From Intestinimonas massiliensis (ex Afouda et al. 2020) (GTDB lineage: Bacteria > Bacillota > Clostridia > Oscillospirales > Oscillospiraceae): a stretch of DNA of 64,000 nt. The position numbers were made by a program, and so were the translations under genes. The notes below the pieces were generated by a model. It had not been told where the DNA came from and made no database searches. It was given only the letters and a program-made list of their open reading frames with translations. The DNA is taken from NCBI RefSeq assembly GCF_001244995.1, contig NZ_LN869529.1, positions 1,095,264 to 1,159,263 on the forward strand. Direction: 5' to 3'. How positions within the stretch are numbered: position 1 is the stretch's first letter; each line of letters opens with the position of its first letter. Positions 32,218-40,069 of the stretch are shown here, piece by piece.

Positions 32218-32982
32218 TTAGTCGGCCTTCAGGCCCTCCATCTGATTGATCATGCTGGCCAGATACCCCGCGCCGAAGCCGTTGTCGATGTTGACCACGC
32301 TGCACCCAGAGGCGCAGGAGTTGAGCATGGCCAGCAGGGCAGACAGGCCGCCGAAGCTGGCCCCGTAGCCCACGCTGGTGGGAACGGCCACCACGGGGCA
32401 GTCCACCAGGCCGCCCACCACGGAGGCCAGCGCTCCCTCCATGCCCGCCACCGCCACCACGCACCGGGCGCGCATCAGCACGTCCAGGCTGGACAGCAGC
32501 CGGTGGAGCCCGGCCACGCCCACGTCGTACAACCGGGTGACGTGATTGCCCATGGCCTCGGCGGTGAGGGCCGCCTCTTCGGCCACCGGCATATCGCTGG
32601 TCCCGCCGGTACACACCACGATGGAGCCCAGCGCCGGCCGGTCGCCCGGAAAGGCGATGCCCAGTCTGGCCTCCGGGTGGTATTCCAGCTCCACCCCTGC
32701 GGAGACGATGGCCGCCTTCTCTGCGTCCATGCGGGTAATGAGGATGTTGCGGCAGCCCCGCTCCCCCATGGCCCGGGCGATGCCCAGGATCTGCTCCGCC
32801 GTTTTGGAGGCCCCGTAGAGGACCTCCGCCGCTCCCTGCCGGACGCTGCGGTGGAAGTCCACCTTGGCGTAGCCCAGGTCCTCGAAGGGAGAGCGCTTCA
32901 GCTCCAGCAGCGCGTCCTCCGGAGTGGCCGTTCCATCCGCTACCGCCCGCAGCAGCTCCAGGATCTCATGCTTGTTGTCCAT
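32218..32982 (-). CDS. larB: NPN cofactor synthase, first step (carboxylase/hydrolase)
   Basis: LarB carboxylates nicotinic acid adenine dinucleotide and cleaves it to pyridinium-3,5-biscarboxylic acid mononucleotide. The 254-aa protein has the AIR-carboxylase-like (PurE-related) C-terminal half: VVCTGGTSDMPVAEEAALTA, VAVAGMEGALASVVGGL and VPTSVGYGASFGG. ATG 32982 has GGAGG eight bases upstream; GTG 32991 is closer to the site and less likely. It is second in the operon, 12 bases after larE. Confidence 0.93.
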   Translation of the reverse strand: MDNKHEILELLRAVADGTATPEDALLELKRSPFEDLGYAKVDFHRSVRQGAAEVLYGASKTAEQILGIARAMGERGCRNILITRMDAEKAAIVSAGVELEYHPEARLGIAFPGDRPALGSIVVCTGGTSDMPVAEEAALTAEAMGNHVTRLYDVGVAGLHRLLSSLDVLMRARCVVAVAGMEGALASVVGGLVDCPVVAVPTSVGYGASFGGLSALLAMLNSCASGCSVVNIDNGFGAGYLASMINQMEGLKAD

Positions 32983-32994
32983 GCGCCCCACCTC

Positions 32995-33738
32995 CTATCG
33001 GGTCTCCAGGTCCAGCAGCACCGCGTCAAACCGGGGACTCAGCGCCTTACGAATGGCCTCCCGCTGCTCCGATGCCCGGTCCCATTGGTCGGCTGGAAGC
33101 TGGATGCGGGCCGCGCCGCTCAACAGCCGCACCCGGAAGTCGGTGAAGCCCAGGGCAAACAGAGCCCCCTCCGCCGCCTCCACCCGCTCCAGATCCACGG
33201 CCGTGATGGCCGTGCCCGTTGGGATGCGGGTGGCCAAGCAGGCATAGGCGGGCTTATTCCAGGTAAAGAGCCCCGCCTCCTTGGACTGTGCCCGGATCTC
33301 CGCCTTGGTGAGCCCGCACTCCCGCAGGGGAGAGCGGACCTCCAGCTCCCGCAGGGCCCGCAGGCCCGGCCGGTCCCCCGCGTCGTCCGAAGCGTTGGTG
33401 CCGTCCAGCAGCAGGGTGTGACCGTCCCGGCGGGCCGCCTCCCACAGCAGGGCGAACAAGGCCCGCTTGCAGTGGTAGCAGCGGTCCGGCCCGTTGGCGG
33501 CAGCCAGGGGAACGGATAGAACATCCGCCTCCACCACCCGCAGGGGGACCCCCACCTCCTCCGCCAGGCGCCTGGCGTCCTCGTACTCGAATTCCGGCTG
33601 GAACGCCGTGCGGACATAGTAGGCCGTCAGGTCACAGCCCCAGTGCCTGCCCGCCCACAGCAGGTAGGCGGAGTCCACCCCGCCGGAAAAGGCCAGGGCC
33701 GCCCGCGGGTTGGCCTGGAAAAAGGCTTGCAGCGTCAT
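32995..33738 (-). CDS. larE: NPN cofactor sulfur transferase
   Basis: LarE adenylates the LarB product and adds two sulfurs. The 247-aa protein has the ATP-pyrophosphatase P-loop FSGGVDSAYLL (18-23), CYHCKRALF (Cys87, Cys90) and KPAYACLATRIPTG (Cys167). In L. plantarum the corresponding late Cys is the sacrificial sulfur donor; other LarE proteins use a three-cysteine [4Fe-4S] cluster. The three Cys seen here would allow the cluster type, but I cannot decide. ATG 33738 has AAGGAGG upstream. It is the first gene of the lar-nik operon and follows a structured leader. Confidence 0.92.
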   Translation of the reverse strand: MTLQAFFQANPRAALAFSGGVDSAYLLWAGRHWGCDLTAYYVRTAFQPEFEYEDARRLAEEVGVPLRVVEADVLSVPLAAANGPDRCYHCKRALFALLWEAARRDGHTLLLDGTNASDDAGDRPGLRALRELEVRSPLRECGLTKAEIRAQSKEAGLFTWNKPAYACLATRIPTGTAITAVDLERVEAAEGALFALGFTDFRVRLLSGAARIQLPADQWDRASEQREAIRKALSPRFDAVLLDLETR

Positions 33739-33906
33739 GTTTTTTCCTCCTTGCGCGTCAAAAGGACAAAAAAAGAGCACACCATCCCTGGTATGCCTTC
33801 TGGCCGCGGCGCAGGCTTCTTTCCTGCGCCCGTCGTTGATCGGTATGGAAAAAGTGCGGGGACACCGGGCCCTTCTGGGCCCCAGGACGCCTTCTGACGC
33901 TCTGCT
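33739..33906 (-). ncRNA. Structured leader RNA of the lar-nik operon (candidate metal or cofactor riboswitch)
   Basis: Between the promoter and larE lie about 168 nt with at least three hairpins: GGGGCCC/GGGCCC (near 33870-33885), GGCGCAGG/CCTGCGCC (near 33812-33832), and the terminator below. Short words such as CAGAAGG recur three times in loops. I compared it by eye with the NiCo, cobalamin, T-box and Moco consensus and saw no match. A regulatory RNA is inferred from promoter, structure and terminator. Confidence 0.5.
33768..33798 (-). terminator. Intrinsic terminator within the larE leader
   Basis: AGGCATACCA pairs with TGGTGTGCT (one bulge, one G-U) and is followed by CTTTTTTT, 30 bases before the larE start. 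It is an attenuator candidate. Confidence 0.65.
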
Positions 33907-33912
33907 GCTGCC

Positions 33913-33941
33913 ATTTTACCAACAGTTGGGGCGGCTGTCAA
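33913..33941 (-). promoter_or_regulatory. Promoter of the lar-nik operon
   Basis: TTGACA, a 17-base spacer and TAAAAT on the minus strand; near consensus. Confidence 0.75.
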
Positions 33942-33973
33942 GAGGGCCGGTCCTCCGTCAGGGAGCCTTTTCC

Positions 33974-34002
33974 ATTGACGAAGACGGTCGGACCCCGTAG
34001 AA
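33974..34002 (+). promoter_or_regulatory. Promoter of the amidase gene
   Basis: TTGACG, a 17-base spacer and TAGAAT, 41 bases before the ATG; divergent from the lar promoter. Confidence 0.6.
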
Positions 34003-34043
34003 TAAAGAGGACAGACTTTCCATACACGGCAAGGAGCACACTC

Positions 34044-35498
34044 ATGAAAAAGCCACTCACCGCCCTGCTGCTGGCCCTGGTCCTGCTGGCCTCTCTGCGG
34101 ACTGCGGGGGCCGCCGGGCCCAACGGGACCATCTCCGTGGACCTCTACGACAATGCCGCGGGGCGCTATCAGTCCGTCCAGGCCGACGTGGTGACGCTCA
34201 CCCTGGACGGCGCCCCCCTCTCCGGCGATTTGCCCGCTCTGGTGCAGGCCGGACGCACGCTGGTGCCCGTCCGTCTGGTGGCCGAAGCCCTGGCCGCCGA
34301 GGTCCTCTGGGTGCAGGAAACCGGTCAGGTGATCCTGAAGCGAGGGACGGACACGGTGGTCCTCACCCTGGGCAGCAGCCAGGCCCTGGTCAATGGACAG
34401 AGCCTCCCCCTCCCCGACGGGGTGCCCGCCACGGTGGTCCGCTACCAGGGAATGGACCGGACCACGGTCCCCCTCCGCTTCGTCTCCGAACAGTTGGGCG
34501 CCCGGGTGGACTGGAATCAGGCCGCCTATAGCGCCCTTCTCACCTCCCCCGCCGGTCAGGCCCCCGCGCGCCCCGCCCTTCAGGTCACCGACATCCAGGC
34601 CGACGCCAATGCCCAGACGGTCCTCATCACCACCAACCACAAGCCGGACTACCAGGTGCTGGACCTGGGGGACCGGGTGGTAGTGGATATAAAGGGGGCC
34701 GCCCTCTCCTCCGGCTTCCCCGGCCGAATCACGGTGGACAATGAGCTCATCTCCGCCGTCCGCTACGCCGACCACGGCGACGACCTCTATCCGGACTATG
34801 CCCATACCGTGCGGGTAGTGCTGGATCTGAGGGACGGCATCACCTATCGGGAAAATGTGACGGTGGAGGTCCGGGACAACGGCGTACTGCTCACCACTTC
34901 CCTCCCCGACCGGGCGGAGCCCGACTACATCCCCACCGCCCCCATCGACCCCCAGCGCTCCACCATCGTCATCGACCCGGGCCACGGCGGCGGACGCACC
35001 GGCGCCCAATACGAGGGCATTGCGGAAAAGACCATCAACCTGTCGGTATCCAAAAGGCTCCAGGCCATCCTCCGGGGATATGGCTACAATGTGGTGATGA
35101 CCCGGACCGGAGATGCGGACGTGGGGCTCTATGAGCGGGCCGACATCGCCAACGCTGTGGAGGCCGATCTCTTCGTCTCCCTCCACTCCAACGCCGCCCC
35201 CAACTACCCGGACTTCTCCGGCATCTACACCTACTACCACCCTTCCAGCGGACGGGGCGCCCGGCTGGCACAGGCCATCCAGACTCCGCTGACCCGTCTT
35301 ACGGGCGGAATCGACCGGGGCATCAAAAGCGCCGACTTCGTGGTGCTGCGGGAAACCGAGATGTGCGCGGTGCTGGTGGAGATGGGCTTCATGACCAACC
35401 ATGACGAACTGATGGACCTCATCGACGACGGCTATCAGGATAAGCTGGCCCAGGGCATCGCCGAGGGCATCGTCACCTACTTAAACGGGCTTCGCTAA
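34044..35498 (+). CDS. Exported N-acetylmuramoyl-L-alanine amidase with AMIN domain
   Basis: This 484-aa protein begins with a signal peptide (KKPLTALLLALVLLASL). Residues about 30-175 are a copper-amine-oxidase-N-like stalk (RTLVPVRLVAEALAAEVLW, VPLRFVSEQLGARVDW). About 185-300 is an AMIN-type wall-targeting domain. The C-terminal Amidase_3 domain (about 310-484) has the Zn ligands in IDPGHGGGRTG, EKTINL and SLHSNAAPN, and catalytic Glu in VLVEMGFMTNHDE. It cuts the MurNAc-L-Ala bond of peptidoglycan outside the cell. It is monocistronic, with its own promoter and terminator. Confidence 0.93.
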   Translation: MKKPLTALLLALVLLASLRTAGAAGPNGTISVDLYDNAAGRYQSVQADVVTLTLDGAPLSGDLPALVQAGRTLVPVRLVAEALAAEVLWVQETGQVILKRGTDTVVLTLGSSQALVNGQSLPLPDGVPATVVRYQGMDRTTVPLRFVSEQLGARVDWNQAAYSALLTSPAGQAPARPALQVTDIQADANAQTVLITTNHKPDYQVLDLGDRVVVDIKGAALSSGFPGRITVDNELISAVRYADHGDDLYPDYAHTVRVVLDLRDGITYRENVTVEVRDNGVLLTTSLPDRAEPDYIPTAPIDPQRSTIVIDPGHGGGRTGAQYEGIAEKTINLSVSKRLQAILRGYGYNVVMTRTGDADVGLYERADIANAVEADLFVSLHSNAAPNYPDFSGIYTYYHPSSGRGARLAQAIQTPLTRLTGGIDRGIKSADFVVLRETEMCAVLVEMGFMTNHDELMDLIDDGYQDKLAQGIAEGIVTYLNGLR

Positions 35499-35508
35499 CG
35501 GCAGGAAG

Positions 35509-35543
35509 GGCCGGGATGGGATATCCCATCCCGGCCCCTTTTT
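35509..35543 (+). terminator. Terminator of the amidase gene
   Basis: GGCCGGGATGGG pairs with CCCATCCCGGCC across ATAT, followed by CCTTTTTT. Confidence 0.85.
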
Positions 35544-36664
35544 TACATCGCCCAGGCGCACAGGCCCAGCAGGGCCAGCCCCGCCAGATTGGCCAGGGTA
35601 AACACCCCGAGATACCGTCCGGGACGGCTGCCCTCCGAGCGGAGATAGGCCCGAAAGGAGATCAGAGAGGCCAGGGAAGCGATCGGGGTCCCCAGTCCCC
35701 CCACGTTGGTCCCCACCAGCAGGCCCCGCCAGTCCCCGGTAAAGCCAGCAAGCAGCACGGCGGCCGGCACGTTGCTGACCACCTGGCTGGCCAGGGCGGC
35801 CGTCAGGGCGGTGTGTCCCTCCAGAAGGCCGGTCAGCCAATCCCGGACCGCTCCGATGCGGCCCAGATTCCCAGAAAAGACAAAAAAGCAGAAAAAGGTG
35901 GCCAGCAGCCCGTAGTCCACCCGCCGGAAAAGCTGCCGGTTGACCGCCAGTCCCGCCGCGATCACCACCGCCGTCAGCACGCCATAGTGGAGCACACGGA
36001 ACACCGACAGCAGGCACAGGGCAAACAGTCCCGCCATGACCCGGAGCTGCCCCCCCTTCTCCAGCCGCTGTACGTCGCGGAACTCCACCTGAATGGGATC
36101 GCCGCTGGTGCACAGCGCGGCGGCGGTCAGCCCCGCCAGACTCACCAGGGTCAGGGGCAGCAGGGTCGAAAAGAAATCTCTCATTGGGATCTGAAATCGG
36201 GAGCAGAGAAACAGATTCTGCGGATTGCCCACCGGCATGGCCATGCTGCCCAGGTTGGCCGCCACGGTCTGGAGGACAATGAGATAGATGCGCTCCCGGG
36301 TCCGACCGATCAGCCCCAGCACCAGGATAGTAAACGGCACAAACGTGATGAGCGAGACATCGTTGGTGATGAGCATGGAGCTGAAAAAGGGCAGTAGCAC
36401 CAGAATCAGAGCCAGCAGGCGGAAGCGCTTGCGTCCCGCCAGCAGCCGCCGGGCCAAAACGGCGAACACGCCGCAGTCCTCCGTCCCGGCCACCACCAGC
36501 ATCAGGCAGAACAGCAGGCACAGCACCCGAAGGTCCACATAGGCGGCATAACCCCTGTCCGGCGGCACCGGCAGCATGGACAGCAGGGCGCAGACTACCG
36601 CAAGGGTCAGTACCGGCTCGCGCTTGAGAAATGGGACAACTCGTTTGCCTTGGATGGCTTGCAT
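35543..36664 (-). CDS. Anion permease of the ArsB/CitMHS (IT) superfamily
   Basis: The 373-aa membrane protein has about ten helices and the ArsB/NhaD-like pattern of two halves with re-entrant loops: SSMLITNDVSLITFVPF and VGNPQNLFLCSRF in the first, SNVPAAVLLAGF and VGTNVGGLGTPIASLASL in the second. Relatives move citrate, arsenite or Na+. The substrate cannot be told; no ars genes are nearby. ATG 36664 has GAAGG upstream; longer frames run back into the hexokinase gene. It starts 35 bases after the hexokinase stop, so the two are probably cotranscribed. Confidence 0.8.
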   Translation of the reverse strand: MQAIQGKRVVPFLKREPVLTLAVVCALLSMLPVPPDRGYAAYVDLRVLCLLFCLMLVVAGTEDCGVFAVLARRLLAGRKRFRLLALILVLLPFFSSMLITNDVSLITFVPFTILVLGLIGRTRERIYLIVLQTVAANLGSMAMPVGNPQNLFLCSRFQIPMRDFFSTLLPLTLVSLAGLTAAALCTSGDPIQVEFRDVQRLEKGGQLRVMAGLFALCLLSVFRVLHYGVLTAVVIAAGLAVNRQLFRRVDYGLLATFFCFFVFSGNLGRIGAVRDWLTGLLEGHTALTAALASQVVSNVPAAVLLAGFTGDWRGLLVGTNVGGLGTPIASLASLISFRAYLRSEGSRPGRYLGVFTLANLAGLALLGLCAWAM

Positions 36665-36699
36665 ATCTGCCTTCGCTCTTTTCTTCCTGATCTTGGCTC

Positions 36700-37998
36700 T
36701 CAGGCCAGCAGGGCCGCCGCCGCCGTGCCCAGTAAATTGGCGTTCTCCACCCGGCGGAACACCAGATGACGGCCCAGCTCTTCCGTGATATACGTGTGGC
36801 ACAGCCGCTCCAGCTTCCGCCGGAAGAGGTAGCCCTTATAGAAGGTGGACCCCTCCGCCACCACGCAGGCGGGACGATGGATGCTCCGGCCCAGATCGGC
36901 CTGCTCCAGCACGGCGGCCAGGTTGCAGCACACCAGCCGGGCCGCCCGCTCCACGCTGCGGTCGATGATGGTATAGACCAGCTCCCGGTCCCTCTCGCTG
37001 CCGCAGGCCGCGGAGAGCAGCCCGCCGCCGTAGGGACGGGCGGCAAAGGCGTCAGCCTCCACCAGCTCCAGACCATCCAGCGCCCGGAGGGTATCGGCCA
37101 GCCCGGAGGAAAACAGGCCGTCCTCCGCCCCCTGCCGCAGCGCGTGATAGATCACCTCGCCCTGGTAGCGGCCGGAGACCATCTTTTCGTAAAGGCACTT
37201 CCCCGTGTCCATGCTGCCGGCATCCAGACGCCGGTCAAACGTCCCCTGGGGCACGCCGCAAAAGCCGCCGGACTCCATATTGATGATCATGCTGGCCGCC
37301 GACCAGGGTGTGGACAGCTTGGCGATGTTCTCCCGGCGCTCGGAGTAGCAGGTGTTGACCCCCGTACCATAGATGAGCCCCGCGTAGCCGTCAAAAACCT
37401 CATCCTCCAACCCGGCCACACCGCCCAAAACGGCGGCCACCGTGTCGTTGAGGACCACAAACTCCACTCCCGGCGCCCCCTTGGCCGCCAGAGCGGCGGA
37501 GATTTCCTCTCCCAGCAGCATCCCCTCCGAGCCGGTGATCTGCACCTGCTTGGAGATGGCCACCACCCGTCCGTCCCGGTTGGGCAGGATCTCGGCGGCG
37601 TAGGAGAAGCACAAGCCCACCCGGCGGCTCTTCCCCGTCAGCGGCAGGAGGATGTCTGACACCTGGTCCAGAAAGGCCTCCTTTGTGACGGCTCCCCGGG
37701 AGCCGGGCATGGGCTGGACCGTCAGGTCCTCGATCACCGGCCCGCCGGCGGTCATCGTAACCACTGCGGAGCGGAAGTTGGTTCCCCCGGCATCCACCAC
37801 AATGACGCTCCGGTCCCGGGGCAGTTCCCCCTCCAAGGTCAGATAGGTGGGCAGCATCAGGACAGGGGTCTCCTCCCCCCGCAGACCCCTGCCCATCTCC
37901 TCCAAAAAGCTCCGGGTACACCGGTGCAGAGCGATCTCCTCCGGCCCCATGTGGTATTTTTTCAGAAATTCATCCGCGCGGTCGGAAACAGCACGCAT
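36700..37998 (-). CDS. Hexokinase (eukaryotic-type fold)
   Basis: The 432-aa protein has the hexokinase family blocks in order: VIVVDAGGTNFRSAVV (phosphate 1), AISKQVQITG, VVLNDTVAAVLGG, IYGTGVNTCY (phosphate 2), INMESGGFCGVP and LDAGSMDTGKCLYEKMVSG. The catalytic Asp lies in LNDT. It should phosphorylate glucose or a related hexose with ATP. Most bacteria use ROK-type glucokinases; the long hexokinase form is uncommon in bacteria. ATG 37998 has GGAGGTG upstream. It probably forms an operon with the anion permease downstream. Confidence 0.85.
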   Translation of the reverse strand: MRAVSDRADEFLKKYHMGPEEIALHRCTRSFLEEMGRGLRGEETPVLMLPTYLTLEGELPRDRSVIVVDAGGTNFRSAVVTMTAGGPVIEDLTVQPMPGSRGAVTKEAFLDQVSDILLPLTGKSRRVGLCFSYAAEILPNRDGRVVAISKQVQITGSEGMLLGEEISAALAAKGAPGVEFVVLNDTVAAVLGGVAGLEDEVFDGYAGLIYGTGVNTCYSERRENIAKLSTPWSAASMIINMESGGFCGVPQGTFDRRLDAGSMDTGKCLYEKMVSGRYQGEVIYHALRQGAEDGLFSSGLADTLRALDGLELVEADAFAARPYGGGLLSAACGSERDRELVYTIIDRSVERAARLVCCNLAAVLEQADLGRSIHRPACVVAEGSTFYKGYLFRRKLERLCHTYITEELGRHLVFRRVENANLLGTAAAALLA

Positions 37999-38121
37999 GG
38001 AAACGCACCTCCATCCAATGAGACGGCGGCCAAGCCGCGCCCTTGTATGCTTGATATGTACCCACCCATTTTACCCTATTTTTCTCCCGCAGGCAAGGCA
38101 ATCGTGTCCTTTCTTTTTTTG

Positions 38122-38150
38122 TTGGCACTCACCGCAGTTTATGGTATACT
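38122..38150 (+). promoter_or_regulatory. Promoter of the beta-hydroxyacid dehydrogenase gene
   Basis: TTGGCA, a 17-base spacer and TATACT, 50 bases before the ATG. Confidence 0.7.
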
Positions 38151-38200
38151 TTTACCAGTAACAGCCGGGGCCGCAGTCCCGGCGAAAGGAGCGATACCAT

Positions 38201-39061
38201 ATGAAAAAAGTCGCCTTCATCGGTGTGGGCGTCATGGGCCGGGGCATGGTGAAAAACCTGCTCCAAGCAGGCTTCCATGTGCAGGTCTATTCCCGCAGCA
38301 AGAACAAGCTCGCTGATTTCCTGGCAGAGACCGGCGCGGTCTGGCACGATACCATCCCAGACTGCGTGGCCGGCTGCGATGCGGTCATCACCATGGTGGG
38401 CTATCCGAAGGACGTGGAGGAGGTCTACTTTGGCCCGGGCGGCATTCTCTCCAGCGCCGGAGCCGGGACCTACCTCATCGACATGACCACCACCGATCCC
38501 AAGCTGTCCCAGCGCATCTATGGCGAAGCTTCCGCCCGTGGACTCCATGCCTTGGACGCGCCGGTCTCCGGCGGGGACACTGGGGCCAAAAACGGCACCT
38601 TGTCCATCATGGTGGGCGGCGAGCAGGCCGATTTTGACGCCTGCCTGCCCCTGTTCCAGGCCATGGGCAAGAGCATCCTTTACGAAGGCCCCGCCGGCTT
38701 CGGCCAGCACACCAAGATGGCCAACCAGATCGCCATTGCCGGGGCGGTCTCCGGCGTGTGTGAGGCGCTCTCCTACGCTGAGCATATGGGGCTGGACACC
38801 CGGAAGATGCTGGACAGCATCAGCCAGGGCGCCGCCGGAAGCTGGCAGATGAGCAACGTGTGCCCCAAAATGATGGCGGAGGACTACGCCCCCGGCTTCT
38901 TCCTCAAGCATTTCATCAAGGACATGACGATCGCCGCCAGCCAGGGCGCGGGGGAGCTGCCCGTGCTGCGGCAGGTCCTTTCGGAGTATCAGGAACTGGA
39001 GGCCGCCGGGGAAGGCGACCTGGGTACCCAGGCCCTGATTCGCTGGTACCGGAAGGACTGA
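38201..39061 (+). CDS. NAD(P)-dependent beta-hydroxyacid dehydrogenase (HIBADH family)
   Basis: The 286-aa protein has the N-terminal Rossmann motif FIGVGVMGRGMVKNL, the substrate-binding motif DAPVSGGDTGAKNGTL and the catalytic Lys region GQHTKMANQI (Lys about 172), then the all-helical C-terminal domain. Relatives act on 3-hydroxyisobutyrate, tartronate semialdehyde, or gamma-hydroxybutyrate/succinic semialdehyde; the actual substrate cannot be read off. Ser/Tyr replacement of the usual Arg after the first beta strand pair (YSRSKNK) leaves NADP as likely cofactor, but this is weak. It stands alone between its own promoter and terminator. Confidence 0.87.
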   Translation: MKKVAFIGVGVMGRGMVKNLLQAGFHVQVYSRSKNKLADFLAETGAVWHDTIPDCVAGCDAVITMVGYPKDVEEVYFGPGGILSSAGAGTYLIDMTTTDPKLSQRIYGEASARGLHALDAPVSGGDTGAKNGTLSIMVGGEQADFDACLPLFQAMGKSILYEGPAGFGQHTKMANQIAIAGAVSGVCEALSYAEHMGLDTRKMLDSISQGAAGSWQMSNVCPKMMAEDYAPGFFLKHFIKDMTIAASQGAGELPVLRQVLSEYQELEAAGEGDLGTQALIRWYRKD

Positions 39062-39083
39062 AACGCTTTTATGACCGTCTCCC

Positions 39084-39116
39084 GCCGGACCTCTTTTGAG
39101 GTCCGGCTTTTTATTT
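39084..39116 (+). terminator. Terminator of the dehydrogenase gene
   Basis: GCCGGACCTC pairs with GAGGTCCGGC across TTTT, followed by TTTTTATTTT. Confidence 0.85.
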
Positions 39117-39119
39117 TGA

Positions 39120-39148
39120 TTGCGCCTGCGCAAAATTTGTAGTATACT
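39120..39148 (+). promoter_or_regulatory. Promoter of the metF operon
   Basis: TTGCGC, a 17-base spacer and TATACT. The leader is only about 35 nt, so there is no room for a cobalamin or SAM riboswitch. Confidence 0.6.
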
Positions 39149-39190
39149 GTTTTATCTTTTGTGGAGCCTCATTCGAAAGGAGACGCGCCC

Positions 39191-40060
39191 ATGAGCATTG
39201 CACGGCTCTTTCAGGAGAAATCTGTGGTTTTCTCCTGTGAAGTATTCCCACCGAAAAAGACCAGCCCCATTGAAACCGTCTACCGAACCCTGGATCAGCT
39301 TCAGGACCTCCGCCCCGACTACATCAGCGTCACCTTTGGAGCGGGCGGCTCCGCCGGAGACAATCTGACCGGCCGCATTGCCGCCGCCATCCAGGACCAG
39401 TACCACATCCCCTCGGTGGCCCACCTGTCCTGCGTCAACTATACCCGGGACGAGGTGGCCGGGCTGCTGGACGGTCTGAAAGCCATGGGCATTGAAAACA
39501 TCCTGGCCCTGCGGGGAGACATGGACCCAAACCACCCCCCCAAGACAGATTTTCAGTACGCCAGCCAGCTCATTGCGTTCATCAAGAGCCGTGACAACAG
39601 CTTCCACCTCTCCGGGGCCTGCTATCCGGAGGGCCACATCGAGAGCCCCGACATGGTCAGCGACATCCTTAACCTGAAAAAGAAGGTGGACGCCGGGGCG
39701 GAGCATCTGGTCTCCCAGCTCTTCTTCGACAACGACGACTTTTACGATTTCCGCGAAAAGGCCCGCATCGCCGGGATCAACGTGCCCATCCAGGCGGGCA
39801 TCATGCCGGTGCTCAACAAAAGCCAGATCGAGCGTATGGTCTACCTCTGCGGCGCCAGCATCCCCAAGAAGCTGGCCCGGATGCTCAGCCGCTACGGCGA
39901 CCACCCGGCGGCCCTGCGGGACGCGGGCATCGCCTATGCCATTGACCAGATCTCCGATCTGGTGGCCAGCGGCGTGGAGGGTATCCACCTTTACACCATG
40001 AACAACGCAGGGGTAGCCCGCGCCATCTTCGATCGGGTCTCCACGCTGTTCACCGTGTGA
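39191..40060 (+). CDS. metF: 5,10-methylenetetrahydrofolate reductase
   Basis: MetF reduces methylene-THF to 5-methyl-THF with FAD, giving the methyl donor for MetH. The 289-aa TIM barrel has FSCEVFPPKK at the start, the YISVTFGAGGS strand, ILALRGDMDPNHPP, GACYPEGHIESPD and the FFDNDDFYDF segment, all conserved in MetF. ATG 39191 has AAAGGAGA upstream. The stop lies ten bases before the activation-protein start, and metH follows, so the three form a methionine-synthesis operon. The same reaction also belongs to the Wood-Ljungdahl pathway, but no other pathway gene is seen here. Confidence 0.94.
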   Translation: MSIARLFQEKSVVFSCEVFPPKKTSPIETVYRTLDQLQDLRPDYISVTFGAGGSAGDNLTGRIAAAIQDQYHIPSVAHLSCVNYTRDEVAGLLDGLKAMGIENILALRGDMDPNHPPKTDFQYASQLIAFIKSRDNSFHLSGACYPEGHIESPDMVSDILNLKKKVDAGAEHLVSQLFFDNDDFYDFREKARIAGINVPIQAGIMPVLNKSQIERMVYLCGASIPKKLARMLSRYGDHPAALRDAGIAYAIDQISDLVASGVEGIHLYTMNNAGVARAIFDRVSTLFTV

Positions 40061-40069
40061 GGCTTCTCT

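Noticed and set aside
33739-33906. Known NiCo, cobalamin, T-box or Moco riboswitch
   Set aside because: By eye none of the conserved blocks of these families is present in the larE leader.
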